From Ulva prolifera (lineage: Eukaryota; Chlorophyta; Ulvophyceae; Ulvales; Ulvaceae): DNA of 64,000 nt. A program made the translations under genes and the position numbers. Below, piece by piece: positions 1-12,123 of the stretch (positions are counted from its first letter, which is position 1; the number at the start of each line of letters is the position of its first letter). The notes under the pieces were generated by a model. The model searched no databases and had not been told where the DNA came from. It was given only the letters and a program-made list of their open reading frames with translations. Where the stretch lies: assembly GCA_023078555.1 (NCBI GenBank), contig CM041196.1, positions 2,046,001-2,110,000 of the forward strand, read 5' to 3'.

Positions 1-1
1 A

Positions 2-3000
2 TGCGATTTTCCGGTATCACCTTCGACAAATGAGGATGCAGATAGTGAGGAATTCGATGTAGAAGATTATCAAAGGGCGCTGACGGCCCTGCAGGTGGCT
101 GTCTTGAAAAATCACGTTCTCGCACGAGCACTGGCAGATGCGAGAGCGTCCGCGAGTGCCGCGACGCGTTGCAGACCATCAAAGGTTCGCACAACATCAT
201 GACATACCTGGCTGATGAGTTATTGATTTGTTGAGGATAGCGTATATGGAGCCTTCGAGCGAAACGAAGCATGCAATATGCCAGTCATTTGCAACTGCAA
301 CCTGCTCATTTCTGGGCTACTTGCAAGGAGATGATTGTTGATGGCCCGCATATCGTAACAATGGACTATATTTGCGCAATGTCGCTCCTGGTTTCAGGAG
401 GCCTCTGCAACTCAAGCAAAGGCCAGAAGTGCTGTAGCACTGTTCAAGTGGCAGCGGCGATTGAACAAGCATCACAAGGCAGTAGTCAAAGCGCAGGCCC
501 AAACAGCCAGCCTGCTAAACGATGAAGTGAGGAAAAGAGAGATCGAGGTTCATGCACTTGCTGGCGAGCGCCAATTCTTGGAGAGGACAGCGAAGTACTA
601 TCAGTCCATCGCAAACCGTGCTATCAGCCTTATTGAAGAACAGAATGGCACATTCACTGCTGAAGATTGTTTTCAGAGGCCGAATCAAGCCCACCAGACT
701 GCATCACGCCAGCAAGTGCAGAATCTGCAAGAGAACAGCTCACTTTGTTCTGTTGTCGTCACTCAAGCCGATGGCCAACACCTCCTTGAGAGCTTCTCTC
801 CAGCCACTTCAGCTGCCAGGACTGCATCTCCAAGCGAGGCCATCGAGAATGATGAAAATGCGTGCGCAGATGAGACATTACACAAGAGTGAGGCACATTG
901 TGAGGCAGAGATTGCCGATTCCTCGGGGTCACACGATCTCAGCCAGAGGAAGGCAGCTTTGCCTGCTGGGCCTCTGCAGGACATCAGCGATTCGACAGCA
1001 TGCCTGCGCGACTGTGACCACAGCCTTGATTTCGCAGCCAATCCTCAGCGCCCTGTAGCAGGCGAGGGAGCATCTAGCATGCATCAGGACATGGCAGATG
1101 GGGATTGTCATTCGTCACAGCCCACCTCACCTCACGGCAGCCAGAACACTTGCAATGTGCGCCCATGTTAGAAAGCTCTCTATGTATTTCACGATTCTTT
1201 CGTGAGGACGGAGGTGTGCAAGCATGCTTCTTAAACGTCGTGGTAGTTGAGTGACCAAGTACAATTTGCAGAGTTTACAGCCAGACCATCATGCTGCGGT
1301 CTATGGGCACACACCGGAAAGCACACGTGCCCCCGAAGATGAGAGTGCGTCACGCCGTGCCCACAGCGGCGATGTTGAAGCCATCGTTTCACCGACCCGC
1401 GATGCTGATCCACACCACGCCAAGTCTCCGGTAGAGCCATCTGATGAGTGCTGCTCAGAACTTGCCCAAGGCACCGGGCGCGCAGCGGTACCTGAGCCTT
1501 CAGCTGACGCCTCACACCCCCACGCTACCTCCCGGCAAAGTGCGCCTGAGGATGCCGCGCATGAGCAGCAACTCGTAACGCTGCAGACAGCGCTCGAAGC
1601 CGCGCAGACGCGCGTCATGGAGCTGGAGGAGAGAGAGGAGCGGCGTGACTTCTACCTGCTCGCTTCCATCAGCCCTGAGGGTGCCGACGAAGCAGGCTGC
1701 ACTGGCGTGCCCCCCATGTGTACCGTGGCCGGGGGTGGCGGCCGCTGGGACTCCGCACCTGTCGGCGTCACACCTCCCGACGCAGCGGAGCACGCTGCAG
1801 AGTTCGCACAGCTCACGGCAGACCTGCGGACGCTGCAACAGGACAATGAGTGTCTGGTGGCCGCGGCCGCAGCATCAGAACGCAGCGTTCGTGACCTCGA
1901 GGTGGAGCTTGAGGTGGCGAAGGAGAGGCGGGCGCGTGAGCAGCAGAGTGCCGAGGAGGTGCAAGAGCGGTGCGAAGCTCAAGAGGCGCAGCTGGCCACG
2001 CTGCGTGCTGAGCTGGCCGCTGCAACCCTGGCTGTGGCTGAGGCCTCCCAGGAGAGTGGGAAACTGCTGTGTAAGGAGCAAGAGAAGATCACAGCCCAGC
2101 GGGAGGAGACGTTGAAGGCGCAAGCAGAGTGTGCCGCGCTGCGGCAGGAGCTGGAGGCCTCGCGGACGGCGCTGGAGCGGCAGCGGCGGGAGAGAGATGC
2201 GGCGGTTGCCGTGATGGCGGTGAGTGAGCGGGATTGTGAAGCGGCGCGGGAGCAGCGGGACGGCGCGGTGCGAGCTGCGGCGCGGCTACAGGAGGTGCTG
2301 CGGTCGGCGGAAACGAAGTGTGAGGGGCTGAAGCAGGAGGCGGAGCGCACACGCGGGGAGGCCACAGCGGCAGAGCAGGGCAGGCTGGCTGCTGTTGCGC
2401 AGATGGAGGAGTGTAAGCGCAGGTCAGCTTCGTTGGCCACGGAGCTGCGGGGGGAGGTCGAAGCTGCAGAGGAGAAGGCTGTTCTTGCGTGCCATGAGCG
2501 AGACATCGCAGTGGAGGATGCTGCTGCTGCGCGTCATGATCGAGATGTTGCGGGCGAGGAGGCTGCAACGATGCGCCGTGAGCTGGAAATTGCCGCTGAG
2601 GAAGCTGCGGCTGCAACTCGCGAGCGGAACTCAGCCGTGGAGGAATCTGCTACAGCAATGAGGGAGCGAGATGCTGCGGTTGAAAAGGCATCCAACACTG
2701 TGCGTGATCGAGATGCTGCAGTGGAGGCCTCAACTGCTGCTCGAAATGAGCAAAATGCAGCGGTCGCGGAGGCTGCGGCTGCGACGGCCGAACGGGATGA
2801 TGCGGCCGCAGAAGCCGCTGCCGCAAGGTGCGAGCGGGACGCCGCCGTCGAAGAAGCTGCAGCGGTGCGGCATGAGCGGGACGCGGCGGCTGAGGAAGCT
2901 AACCAGGCGCGAGAGGAGAGGACATCGGCAGTGATGGCGCAGGCGGAAGAGCTGGGGTGGGAGCGGCAGCGGGTTGCGGAGATGCAGGCTGAGGTGGACG

Positions 3001-6000
3001 GCCTGCGACGGGCGGAGCGAGAGCGCATGGCTGCAGCCGCTGTGGTCTGCTCTGCCGCCTGCCAGACGGACCGCGGTGTGGCGGCCAGTGCTGGATGTCA
3101 GGCACAGTCCGCAGCAGGCACCTGTGTGGCATGCCAGACGGAGGTGTGCGCATCGCCGTCTGCCGACTTGGCGGGTGATGATGATAAGCACGGCGCTCAT
3201 GGGGCTTTGCGCCTCTCGCATGGGATGGGCACGTGCGACGTGGGCGCCGCTACTGTGGTGGAGCCTCGGTCTTACCACAGGGTCGATTCTGATGAGTACG
3301 AACAGGAGGCTGCTGCTGTGCATGCGGGCACTGCGGTTGCCGATGAGCTGGCGGGCGCGAAGCAGGATGCTGCGCGTGCGCAGAGCGCACTCGTGGCAGC
3401 TCTGCAGGAGGCTCATCAGCTGAGAGCCGCCGTGCTCGCGCCGGTTAGCCAGGCTGTGTGCGCCGCCACAGTCGGTCTCGCCGGTAGGCCCGGCAAGGTA
3501 AACGCGTGTGCGCAGACTACAGAGAGCCGAAAGCACGCTGCAGATTGTGCTCACGCCACGGCAGCAGGTGAGGCGGATGGAGGACATGTGGGGGTCGGGC
3601 TGGAGGCTGGGCCGGAGGCCGTGGAGGCGCGGGCGGAGCGCCAGCGGCTGCAGAAGCAGGTGGCTGAACTGCAGCATCGGTGCCAGGAGCTGGAGGGCGC
3701 CGGCGCGTGGCAGCACGAGTTCCGGGCAGGCTTTGCAGCTGTGAAGCTTGAGATCGAGGGGCTTACGGCGCAGCTCGCACACGCGCAGGACGCTGCGCGG
3801 GTGCACGCCCGGGAGGCGGAGCAGCTGCGGCGGGACGTGGCGGCGGCCACCGCGGCGGCCGACGCGGCCACCGATCGCCGCGCGGACTTGCAGCGTGAGG
3901 TGTGGCGGCTGCAGCAGGAGGCAGGCGTGGCGGCAGGCGCGGCGCAGGCGCGGCACGCTGCGTTGGAGTGCGAGGCGGAGCGGCTGCAGCGGCGAGTGAG
4001 GGAGCTTGAGGGTGCGGCAGCCGCAGACAGCGAGATGCTGCGGGGGCTGCGGGAGGACCTGGCGGCGGTGGAGGAGCGGTACGGCGTGCTGCAGGCGGCG
4101 GAGGCGCGGGAGGTGGATGCCGCGGACGAGCTGCGGGGGCGGCTCGCGGAGGCACAGGCGGCGCTGGAGGCTGAGACTGCGGCGCTGGAGCGGGCACGCG
4201 TGGCGGAGGAGGACCTGGCGGAGCGGCTGCGGCGGGAGCGAATGAAGTTCAAGCGCTTCCGAGACACATTCGGGTGCGCCTTCTGTCATTACTGCCTGTG
4301 TGGCTGGCGTGCCTGCAGATGCGTGGTGACTTGCGGGTGTGATGATGTCCCGTCGCCCTGATTAAGCGCATCTCCACAGCTTCGCTGTCACGCTGCTCCT
4401 CATTTCCCCCTGTTTCTCGTCCTGTCACATGCAGGCGAGCGCCAGCTCATGCATGCAGTGCATGTGTAAGCAAAGAATCACCCACACACGTATGCATGCA
4501 TTGCTGCGGCGGATGATCATATCCATCTGCCAAGCACCACACGCTTGTACCCTGCCGGACTCAGGGTGCGACACAGGGTGTACCCGCACATGCATTGGTG
4601 CCGCCCGTGCAGGTCCATGGTGGCGATGCAGGCGCAGCGCCTCGCGCCCACACCCGCAGCCGCACCCCCACCGCACCCCGCTCCGCAGCTCCCCCCGGCA
4701 CCATCGCAGTCGCAGCTATCCGCTGAATGGCTGCATGCGGCCATGGCCGCCGCCGCAGCCGGGGCACCGCCGCCGAGCACGTGCCCCGCGGCTTCGTCTG
4801 CCCACACCTCTCCCCAGAAGCTGCGGCATGCTGCGTGCTATGCAGTGTGTGATGGCGAGCCTGCAGCAGAAGAGGCGGTAGCCTGCCATGTGCCCGGCGG
4901 CGCATCGGAGGACTGGCCTGGCGGAGCAGCCTGGGACGGAGCGTGGACTGCCGTGGAGGGGGTGGACGGTCCGGCAGTGGTGCAGTGGGCCCAGCAGCTG
5001 CTAGAGGCACAGCCTAGCGGCGAGATGCCGCAGCAGGTGAAGCCCTTAGCTAGTGTTCTGCATGCGATTGTGCATCCCGGGTAAAGTCCTGCAGTGTTGC
5101 TACTGCCGATCCGGGCGAGCTGCTTGCGGGACTTGATCCGTGCCCCTCCGGCGGCAGAGTGACACAAGTCAGATCCACTCGATGTTTGCTCTGAGGAAGC
5201 ATTGCAGTGATACGCGGGAATGGAGGCATGGTGTGGGTGCAAATCCCAGCACCGGTACATCATAGGGCATGCTCCAGCACACGCGTTAGAGCACACTGCA
5301 TGCACTGTGCCGTGCTACTGTGTCGTTTGCACACGCGAGGTGGAATTCCGCCTACAGTAGGTGGTAGTACAGATTTGCACGGCGGAGGACGGCTTCGAGG
5401 AAGGCGGGCGCGTGCAGGCGGAGCCGGTGTGTGGCGCGTGCATGCCGCAGTACGTGCGGTGCCTGCAGTGCCTGCAGACGGCGCAGGACGAGCTACACGA
5501 GGCCGAGGCGCAGCTGGGCGCGGCGGCTGAGATGAGCGATCTCTGTGCGGAGCGCGAGGCCACCCTGGTGCAGGCACGTCACAATCCCCCCCCCCCCCCC
5601 CCCCCCCCCCTGTGTTTCAAGGGTCGCAGTCAGAGAGGCAGGCTGCAGCCGAGGAATCGCATAGTAGCTTGTGTGCCCCTGCAGCGTGGATCAGTGGCAG
5701 GGCATCCCGTACAGCGCCTCTGCGTATTGCCTACTGTCGGCAGAACAAGTTGATCGAGGAGACGATGACACTGAGTAGATCGGGTCGGAACATGCGTGTC
5801 AACGTCCTGATCCTGTTTGTGATTGGGCATTCCCCCTTGCAAGTTTGCGGATGTCACGCGTTCTTGTGCGACAAGCGACATAGCAGTCCTGCCGCGCATC
5901 ACGTGCCGACAGGCCACGGCCAGGTGCCCGCGATATCTGACTGTTCCGGGGTTGCAGGAGCTGGAGGCCGCGCTCGCCGCGAAGCAGGCACAGCGGCAGC

Positions 6001-8706
6001 AGCTGGAGCACGCGGAGGCGGCCGCCGCCGCGGCCGCCGCGGAGCGCGACCTCGCCGCCGACGCCGCGCAGGCCGCCCTGCAGCTGCAGAGCGCCCTCGC
6101 CGTGAAGGAGGCCGAGGCCACGAAGTACAGCAGCATGCTGCGCGAGGCGCGGCTGGAGGCGTCGGAGGCGCGGCACGACGCGTCGGAGGCGCGGTGCACC
6201 GTAGATCGGCTCCGTGATGACCTGGAGCGGCTACAGCACGAGGCGGGACGGCACCGAGCCGCCGCGGTGGCGCCAGACGTGCCGCGGGTGGAGGACACGG
6301 AGCCTGAAGGCGCGAGATCTGGCATGGGCGGCCGGGAGCCTGATGCCCAGTGTCCGGGTTCTGTGATGCAGGCGGGGGTGGAGTGCCGTGCGTGCTCCGC
6401 CATCGCCATGCATGCGGTGCTCTTGGGCGCCTTTGCGGCGCTGCAGGCGTCCGAATGTGATGCTGCTGGGGCGCGGGAGGAGGCTGTGAGCGCTCGGCGT
6501 ACAGCCCAAGAGGCTCATGCATGCTGTGAAGCGCTGCGGAAGCAGCTGAGCGGGTGCGAGGCCGCTGCAGTGGACGCACGACGGGAAGTGGCCCGCCTGA
6601 GGGAGGTGGCAGCGGCGACAGAAGTCCGTGCGAGTGCCGCAGAGGACGAAGGCCGGGCATGCCAGGGCCGGCTTTTGCGGCTACAGGAGGAGCATGCGGA
6701 CCTGCGGCAGGCAGCTGCGGCGACGCTGGCAGAGGCGGGGGCTCTTCGAGAGCGCATGGTGGCGGTGGAGCAGGCTGCTGCGGCCTCTGCCGCAGCTGCC
6801 GTGGACGCCGAGGCCGTGACGACGGCGGCGACGCAGCAGGTGGAGGAGCTGCGGGGGCAGCTGCATGCAGCCGAGGGCCAGGCTCATGCTGGGAGGGAAG
6901 CTGTCGAGGCGATGCGGGTGCGCGCTCAGGCTGCGGAGGAGGCCGCACTGAGGCACAAAGAGGCTGCGGCCTGCGCGCATGGGGCCGCCGCGGAGGCGCG
7001 GCGCGAGGCGGAGGCTGCAGCGGGTCGCTGTGCCGACCTCAGGGCCGCGCTGGGGGAGCTGGAGGCTGAGCGGCTGTCTCTGGAGGCCACGCTACACGCT
7101 ATCCGGCAGGCGGATGGTGCTCCGAATCGTGCTGGGGGTGCAGCCACGCAGGAGGAGGGGGCGGCCAGCGAGTCGAACGGGTCTGTGTCGGGCCCGTGTT
7201 TGGGCCTCTGCGCTGAGGGGGCTCCGGGGGCGAGCCCCTTTGTTGAACCTGCAGCAGAACGGGCTGCGCGCTGCCGAGAGGAGAAAGGGGAGGGGCGATG
7301 CGGGACTCTGGAGCCTGTGCTGCAGGCTGCATCGCGCGTAGATGTATCGCAGAGCATCAGCCTTGGCCTGGAGAGGGCTCGGAGCAGCAGCGTGGTGTAT
7401 GAGGTGCGCTGGTGCCTCCCGCCATAATGTTCCTAGGCGGTTCCAGGCACACCACCTGGGGATGTGTTTTTCGATGTTCGCCCCGTGGTTCTGGAATTTT
7501 CCAGTGTCGCATGTGCCACAATCTCTTCAGGGAACCATGCATGGCAGTCTCTGAGCCAGCGCACTACGGCAGCCGAGGCTGTGCGGAGGTCCTCCCGCAA
7601 GGCTCAACAGCCGTGCACACCCGTGTGCAGAGCACGGTCATTGAGGGTGACGAGGCCGTGGCCGAGCTGCCCGCGGCCTGCTGCAGCGGGAGCAGCGCCG
7701 GCGCAGCCCCGAGCGCCTCTGTGAACAGCGCCCCGGCGCTGCGGCCGCAGCGCCGTCGCGGCCACCGCGCCCGATCCCGCACGCGCCCGGCGGTGAAGTG
7801 CCTGGTGTCCCAGGAGGCGGTGCGGTGCCTGCACCACACGGTCGCCGGCGTGTGCATCGCGCTGCCGGAGGTGTATGCTCCGAGGGACTTTCGCCGCGGC
7901 TTTGGCGCTGACTGTGGCCGCTGCGCCCACGAGCCGGTGCGCCCTCCAAACCTGCCCTGGTGATCAGCCACGATGTCGACATGTTCTTTGTTCCCCTGCG
8001 TTGTCGTTGTTTTTGTCCTGTCTGCGAAGTTAGTCAGGCCTGTGATTGTATGCTAGATTGCAGTATCTGATTCCTACCTGAATTCCATCAGCGGGTCTGG
8101 CTCAAAAAGCTGAAAGGCAGCGCATGCAGCACTGCGAGCGAAATCCTGTAATAACAGCGGTTCGCGAGCTTGCAGGAGGAGATCGCGAAGGTGGTGGACA
8201 CAATGGGGGCGCTGCGGGAGGGCCCCGAGGCCGAGGCCGCCGTGGCGCAGGTGTCGAGCAACAACCAGGTGTGCCTCAAGGCTGCGCTCGCCGTGGTGCG
8301 CCTGCTGCGGCATGCCCGCCACGTCGCCGCGCGCCTGCAGTCGGCCGACGCCGCCAACGCGGCCCTCCGCGTGCAGTGCGGCCGCGCCTGCGATCTCGTC
8401 GGGAGCCCCCTTTGGCACGAGCTGCGCGATGCTGGTAGAACGGAGCGCGGCGGTGAGGGGTGGGCCGCTGTAGAGCCGGGTGGCTTGGGGGTGGAAGAGG
8501 AGGTCAGTTGGGCTGGCCTGGGTGGGGAGTCTGGGCGTGGCAGGGCGGTTCGCTTTCTGGACTGTGGCCGGGAGGGTGCCGGGAGCTGCAGTGGGAGCGT
8601 GGTGCGGTGGAGCGGAAGCGGGGTGGACGACGCGGCGGCAATCATGCCGGTCGAGGCCGTGGAGCAAACCGTGTCGGGATTCTTGGATGCAATCTGTCAC
8701 TCGTGA
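2..8706 (+). CDS. Large coiled-coil protein, 5' partial, unidentified
   Basis: Multi-exon gene open at the left edge. My model is 2-184, 398-1156, 1272-4273, 4613-5036, 5373-5573, 5958-7403, 7631-7936, 8176-8706; every junction is phase-compatible, giving about 2,283 visible residues. Almost the whole product is Ala/Glu/Arg-rich heptad coiled coil, broken by a Ser/Gly-rich stretch, a Pro/Ala-rich segment (exon 4613-5036), and Cys-pair motifs such as CGACMPQYVRCLQC (exon 5373-5573). Ten 14-residue repeats lie at 2493-2912. Short ACQTD, ACQTE and ACAQTTE motifs lie at about 3058-3140 and 3505. Intron 5574-5957 appears to use a GC donor and holds a 25-C run. The long exons 1272-4273 and 5958-7403 are secure as reading frames; the first two and last two exons are weaker, and the gene could be two genes. 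A structural or scaffold role (cytoskeleton, centrosome or basal body) is inference; no motor or enzyme domain is visible. The missing N-terminus may carry one. Confidence 0.6.
2493..2912 (+). repeat. 42-bp coding repeat (10 x 14 residues)
   Basis: Ten consecutive 14-residue units of the form HERDAAVEEAAAAR lie in frame inside the long coiled-coil exon. Each unit is two heptads, so the array extends one continuous helix without breaking register. The units are diverged at DNA level, which suggests an old expansion kept by selection. Confidence 0.85.
5586..5610. repeat. 25-base C homopolymer
   Basis: An uninterrupted run of 25 C lies 12 bases inside intron 5574-5957 of the coiled-coil gene. 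Two longer runs occur at 35567 and 37801. Confidence 0.9.
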
Positions 8707-9670
8707 GATTTAGTGTGAATGAAAGGGACGTGGAGGTCTGCAAGGCAGTGGGGTGAAGTATGCAGTGAGGTCTGGGTGCATGGACTGTTCAGGAGACAGG
8801 AAGGCACGAAACCAGACCTAGTGGATCGGAATGCCGGGCGCAATTGCCGATTAATGTATGGAATAGGGACGTCGCGCATTGCCGATGTGTATGATATGAA
8901 CTCAAGAATGTAGTATGCTGTGTTTTTGGTGTGCAACGCGGATCGTACTCATTTGTCCTTTTGCGCTGCCCTAGCGAAATGGTGTGGGGCTGCATTGGAA
9001 AGTGTATATTTCTTTCCTGGCCCTCGCCAACTGGCACCTGGGCCGGCTGTGGTACTGAGGCGGCGTTGTTTGTCACATGGAGGAGCTGATCAGGTCATGC
9101 TATACCTTGATCGTCATGGGGAGGATTTGCGACCATTTTGCTCTCATCAGCAGTTTGCAGTCACATGTGGCACTCTACAAATGCATAACGACCTGGAAAG
9201 ACTGGCTACTTGAGTCTGTGCGCTGCATTCGATCAGCACTGTATGAGTGTATGAATCTTCAGTAATCTGTTCTGTAATGCTGAACAGATCAGCAAGCCGT
9301 AACTGACTTGATGGTCCAGCACACATGCACGTTTCAAGGTTAAAGATGATCAGAAAAGCCTCACAAGTAGACGCCTGTCAATGCACGCAATACTAGTGAC
9401 ATCCCTAGAAACTGTTCGGATGAGCTTTCAAACATACCACAGACTGCTTTATGCCAGTGCCCTCCATGACTGACACAGCCATATGTGCACAACATGCCCC
9501 ACAGGATGCCAAATCACATGTTTGCTCAGCAACAGCACAAATCATTGGACTGAGGCCAGCACATCTGCGGCACCACTGATGAAGATTTACTGTGATCCAA
9601 GAGCCCTGATTGCTGCACACGAGCCAGGCGCAGAATGCAAGGTTACAAGGCGACATGTGCCACATATAAT
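8707..9670. other. 3' UTR of coiled-coil gene and intergenic spacer
   Basis: No convincing coding sequence. The left part is probably the 3' UTR of the upstream gene, ending near the TGTAA at 9273. The right part should hold the 3' UTR of eL42 on the minus strand; a TGTAA on that strand lies at 9647-9643, only 24 bases past its stop. Confidence 0.5.
9273..9277 (+). terminator. TGTAA poly(A) signal
   Basis: First well-placed TGTAA after the stop at 8706, about 570 bases downstream. TGTAA is the usual chlorophyte polyadenylation signal; its use here is inferred from position. Confidence 0.45.
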
Positions 9671-11159
9671 CTAATAGGCCTGGCCCTTCTGCTTCTTGTC
9701 ACCGCCGATCTCGAACTGCTTGCATCGCTGCACAGTAGCATTCCATGATCATGGCAGCTCACTGGTGACATGCGCCAGACACGCTCCTGATGGTATTGCA
9801 CTTGGCTGAAAATACATGAGCAGTGGCCTAGCATCTATTCAGCCTTTCCAACAGCCAGAATGCATAAGTTATGACAAGAGCTTTATTCAGGAGGAACAAA
9901 TGACCAGCAGCAGCATTGCCAAGTGCACTGAAGCTCAACGTGGAGGTTGGCTGCAGCACAACATCGAATTCGCCTGCCACAGGCAGCATGATGGCGCTGT
10001 GGAGCACACCTTGAGTGCGTGCATGTGTGCGGTCTTGCAGATGTTGCACACTAGGCGCAGCACAATCTTCTTTGTGGTCTTTGCCTGCAGGGCCACACCG
10101 CACTCACGAAATGTATGCGAGCCTGGAGACACGGATGCTCAAAATACAATGGGAGCCGCCTATGGGCGCCTCCAGAAGGATAGAAAGGTATATGGTATAT
10201 GTTAGCATTCACAAATAGCATGGCTGATCTTGTATGCTCATCACAGCAACCTGAATCTGCGGCATCTGCGAGAACACTGCAAGACCACCACAAACGGACG
10301 ATACGTCTGAACATCCTGAACCCCCAAAAGCCACAGGCCTTTTGGAAAAATGTAGAGGATTGTTCAAGGAAATGGACACTGTCCATTGCCGCGACACTGC
10401 GCGACAGGAAGTGGTGCAGAGTGAATTGGTCTGTCTGCTACTGCTTGCTGCACAGGCAAATTCAGCAACTCCAATGCGCCAGCCATTAAAACGCAGAGGG
10501 ATCCGAAAATGCCACAAATATGCTCACTGCAACGCTGTGCCAGTACTCTCCATCTCCAGATCTGTTGTGTCTTGGGCGTTCAGACCATTCCGTGTTGGAC
10601 CGAGGAGCAGCGGGTAGCATACCTTCTTCCGGAACACGGGCTTGGTCTGTCCACCGAATCCGGACTGTTTCCGGTCATAACGCCTCTTACCTGCAGTGAA
10701 TATCAGCCCAGGTGTCCTCAAACGTGTGCCAGCGGGCTGACAGGAGACCAAGCTCCTGTCCAATCGAGCACACCTAACGCGACCGCCAAAGTCGAACAAT
10801 ATAGTACGTATTGAATGGCCCTGATGCACCTGATGAGCCGACAAGTGCGCGGCAGATGCCGAAGCTGGCGATGGCCACCGGCAGCCAAACAACAGTCCAC
10901 AGCAATGATCAAGCTCGTGTGACACAGTAATTATTCACGCAATGACTAAATGACGGAATTACCTTGAGCGTACAGAGAAGCCTTGCCAGTCTTGTACTGT
11001 GTGACCTTGTGCACCGTATGCTTGCGGCACGCCTTCTCCTTGCAGTACGCGCGCTTCTGCTTCGGAATGTTGACCTACACGAGAACACATCAGTTTTTCA
11101 TTTCAACTCTGCAGCAAACCACCTGGATCGGCGCAAACGAGATTTACAATGCGCACCAT
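9671..11159 (-). CDS. RPL36A: 60S ribosomal protein eL42 (L36a/L44)
   Basis: Zinc-binding protein of the large ribosomal subunit near the E site. Exons on the minus strand: 11159-11157, 11074-10963, 10690-10623, 10084-10010, 9727-9671, all with GT-AG ends and matching phases; the product is 104 residues, the normal size. The first exon carries only the ATG, with the intron starting directly after it. Visible family sequence: [19 protein letters not shown], then [31 protein letters not shown], and [18 protein letters not shown] at the end. The zinc cysteines (CKEKAC and CNIC) are present. Residue 56 is proline (in QTKP), the form that in yeasts goes with cycloheximide sensitivity, whereas Gln gives resistance. 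The gene is divergent from the AP2 gene, with about 960 bases between start codons. Confidence 0.95.
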
Positions 11160-12123
11160 GATTGCAGCTTTCGCAAGCACAGAGTGAACGGCAGAAAGAG
11201 AGATAGATTCTCTCGCGCTGGTATTTCTTGGGGTGGGTGCCTCCCTTGTCGTCTGAAGCACACTTTGCGATGAGTGTGTCCTCTGACCTGTGGCGAGAAG
11301 CGACTGCCCAGACAATGTGACGTCATCTCAGACCGCGGTGCATTCCACGACCGCCCAATTTGTAAAAGCGGCGCCTCGCCGCATGCAGCCGCAACATCAT
11401 ACATCAGCTGGCAGCGCCGCTTTTTCATTAATCAACAACAGTCCAGCGCGACACATCACGCTGTTCACATCCAGCATCAGCACCTGTCTGCCGTCCATTC
11501 CCTCGCCACGACTGGGATTGCGATCAAGTTGTCCCTGGAGAACTTTTTCTTCGCGCAGTCTTTTCAGACCGCTGAACGGGACGTTGGGCCACAATACAAG
11601 TTGATATCGTTTCAGGACGTCTGGGTAGCAATAGCCGCAGCAACATCAGCACCACGTGCATTTACCTTTGCCTACTTGAGGTCGTTTTGTGAAGCCGTGT
11701 TTCGTTTGTTGCTGCAAATCAGAGCAAAAGACCGGGCAAGTGCACAGGGCCTGAGACATTGGTACCGCCACCTGCCGTATTCATGCGCGACCAGCAACTA
11801 CTTTTTGAAATGCAACCATGACAAGCCAGGTACGACCCAACTTTGTATTTGGTAGCGCCTCCCGATGCCCATGTTTACAAAGCGGGCTTCCGCGACAGTG
11901 GCACGCCTTGATCCCGTATGCACGTTTCGAGCAGCAGCCTGACTCCGTAGAACCGCAGAATGAGCTAGTATTTGTGGCGTAATATCCTTTCACTTGCGCT
12001 GAGCTGCTCGACTGTGGCCCGGCTGATCCGTACGGTGGGCCACACGTGTGGCGAGGTCGCATTTTGCGTGGCGGGATTTCGAAGAAGTGTTACGTCATCA
12101 AGCTGTTGTAGGACACGCCACAC
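11160..12123. promoter_or_regulatory. Divergent promoter region of eL42 and AP2 genes
   Basis: Spacer between two outward-facing start codons (eL42 at 11159, AP2 at 12124). The open frames inside lack ATG starts or family similarity. It should contain both promoters and 5' UTRs. A palindromic TGACGTCA lies near the eL42 side and a TTACGTCA at about 12089 near the AP2 side. Confidence 0.5.
11318..11325. promoter_or_regulatory. TGACGTCA bZIP-type palindrome
   Basis: Perfect CRE/C-box type octamer about 160 bases upstream of the eL42 ATG. bZIP factors bind such sites in plants and other eukaryotes; function here is inferred from sequence and position only. Confidence 0.35.

Noticed and set aside
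2730..4289. 519-residue open frame on the minus strand
   Set aside because: Antisense shadow of the GC-rich coiled-coil exon; Leu/Arg/His-rich and without family similarity.
11274..11855. 193-residue plus-strand open frame between eL42 and AP2
   Set aside because: No ATG at its start, no splice or poly(A) support, and it overlaps the expected promoters.
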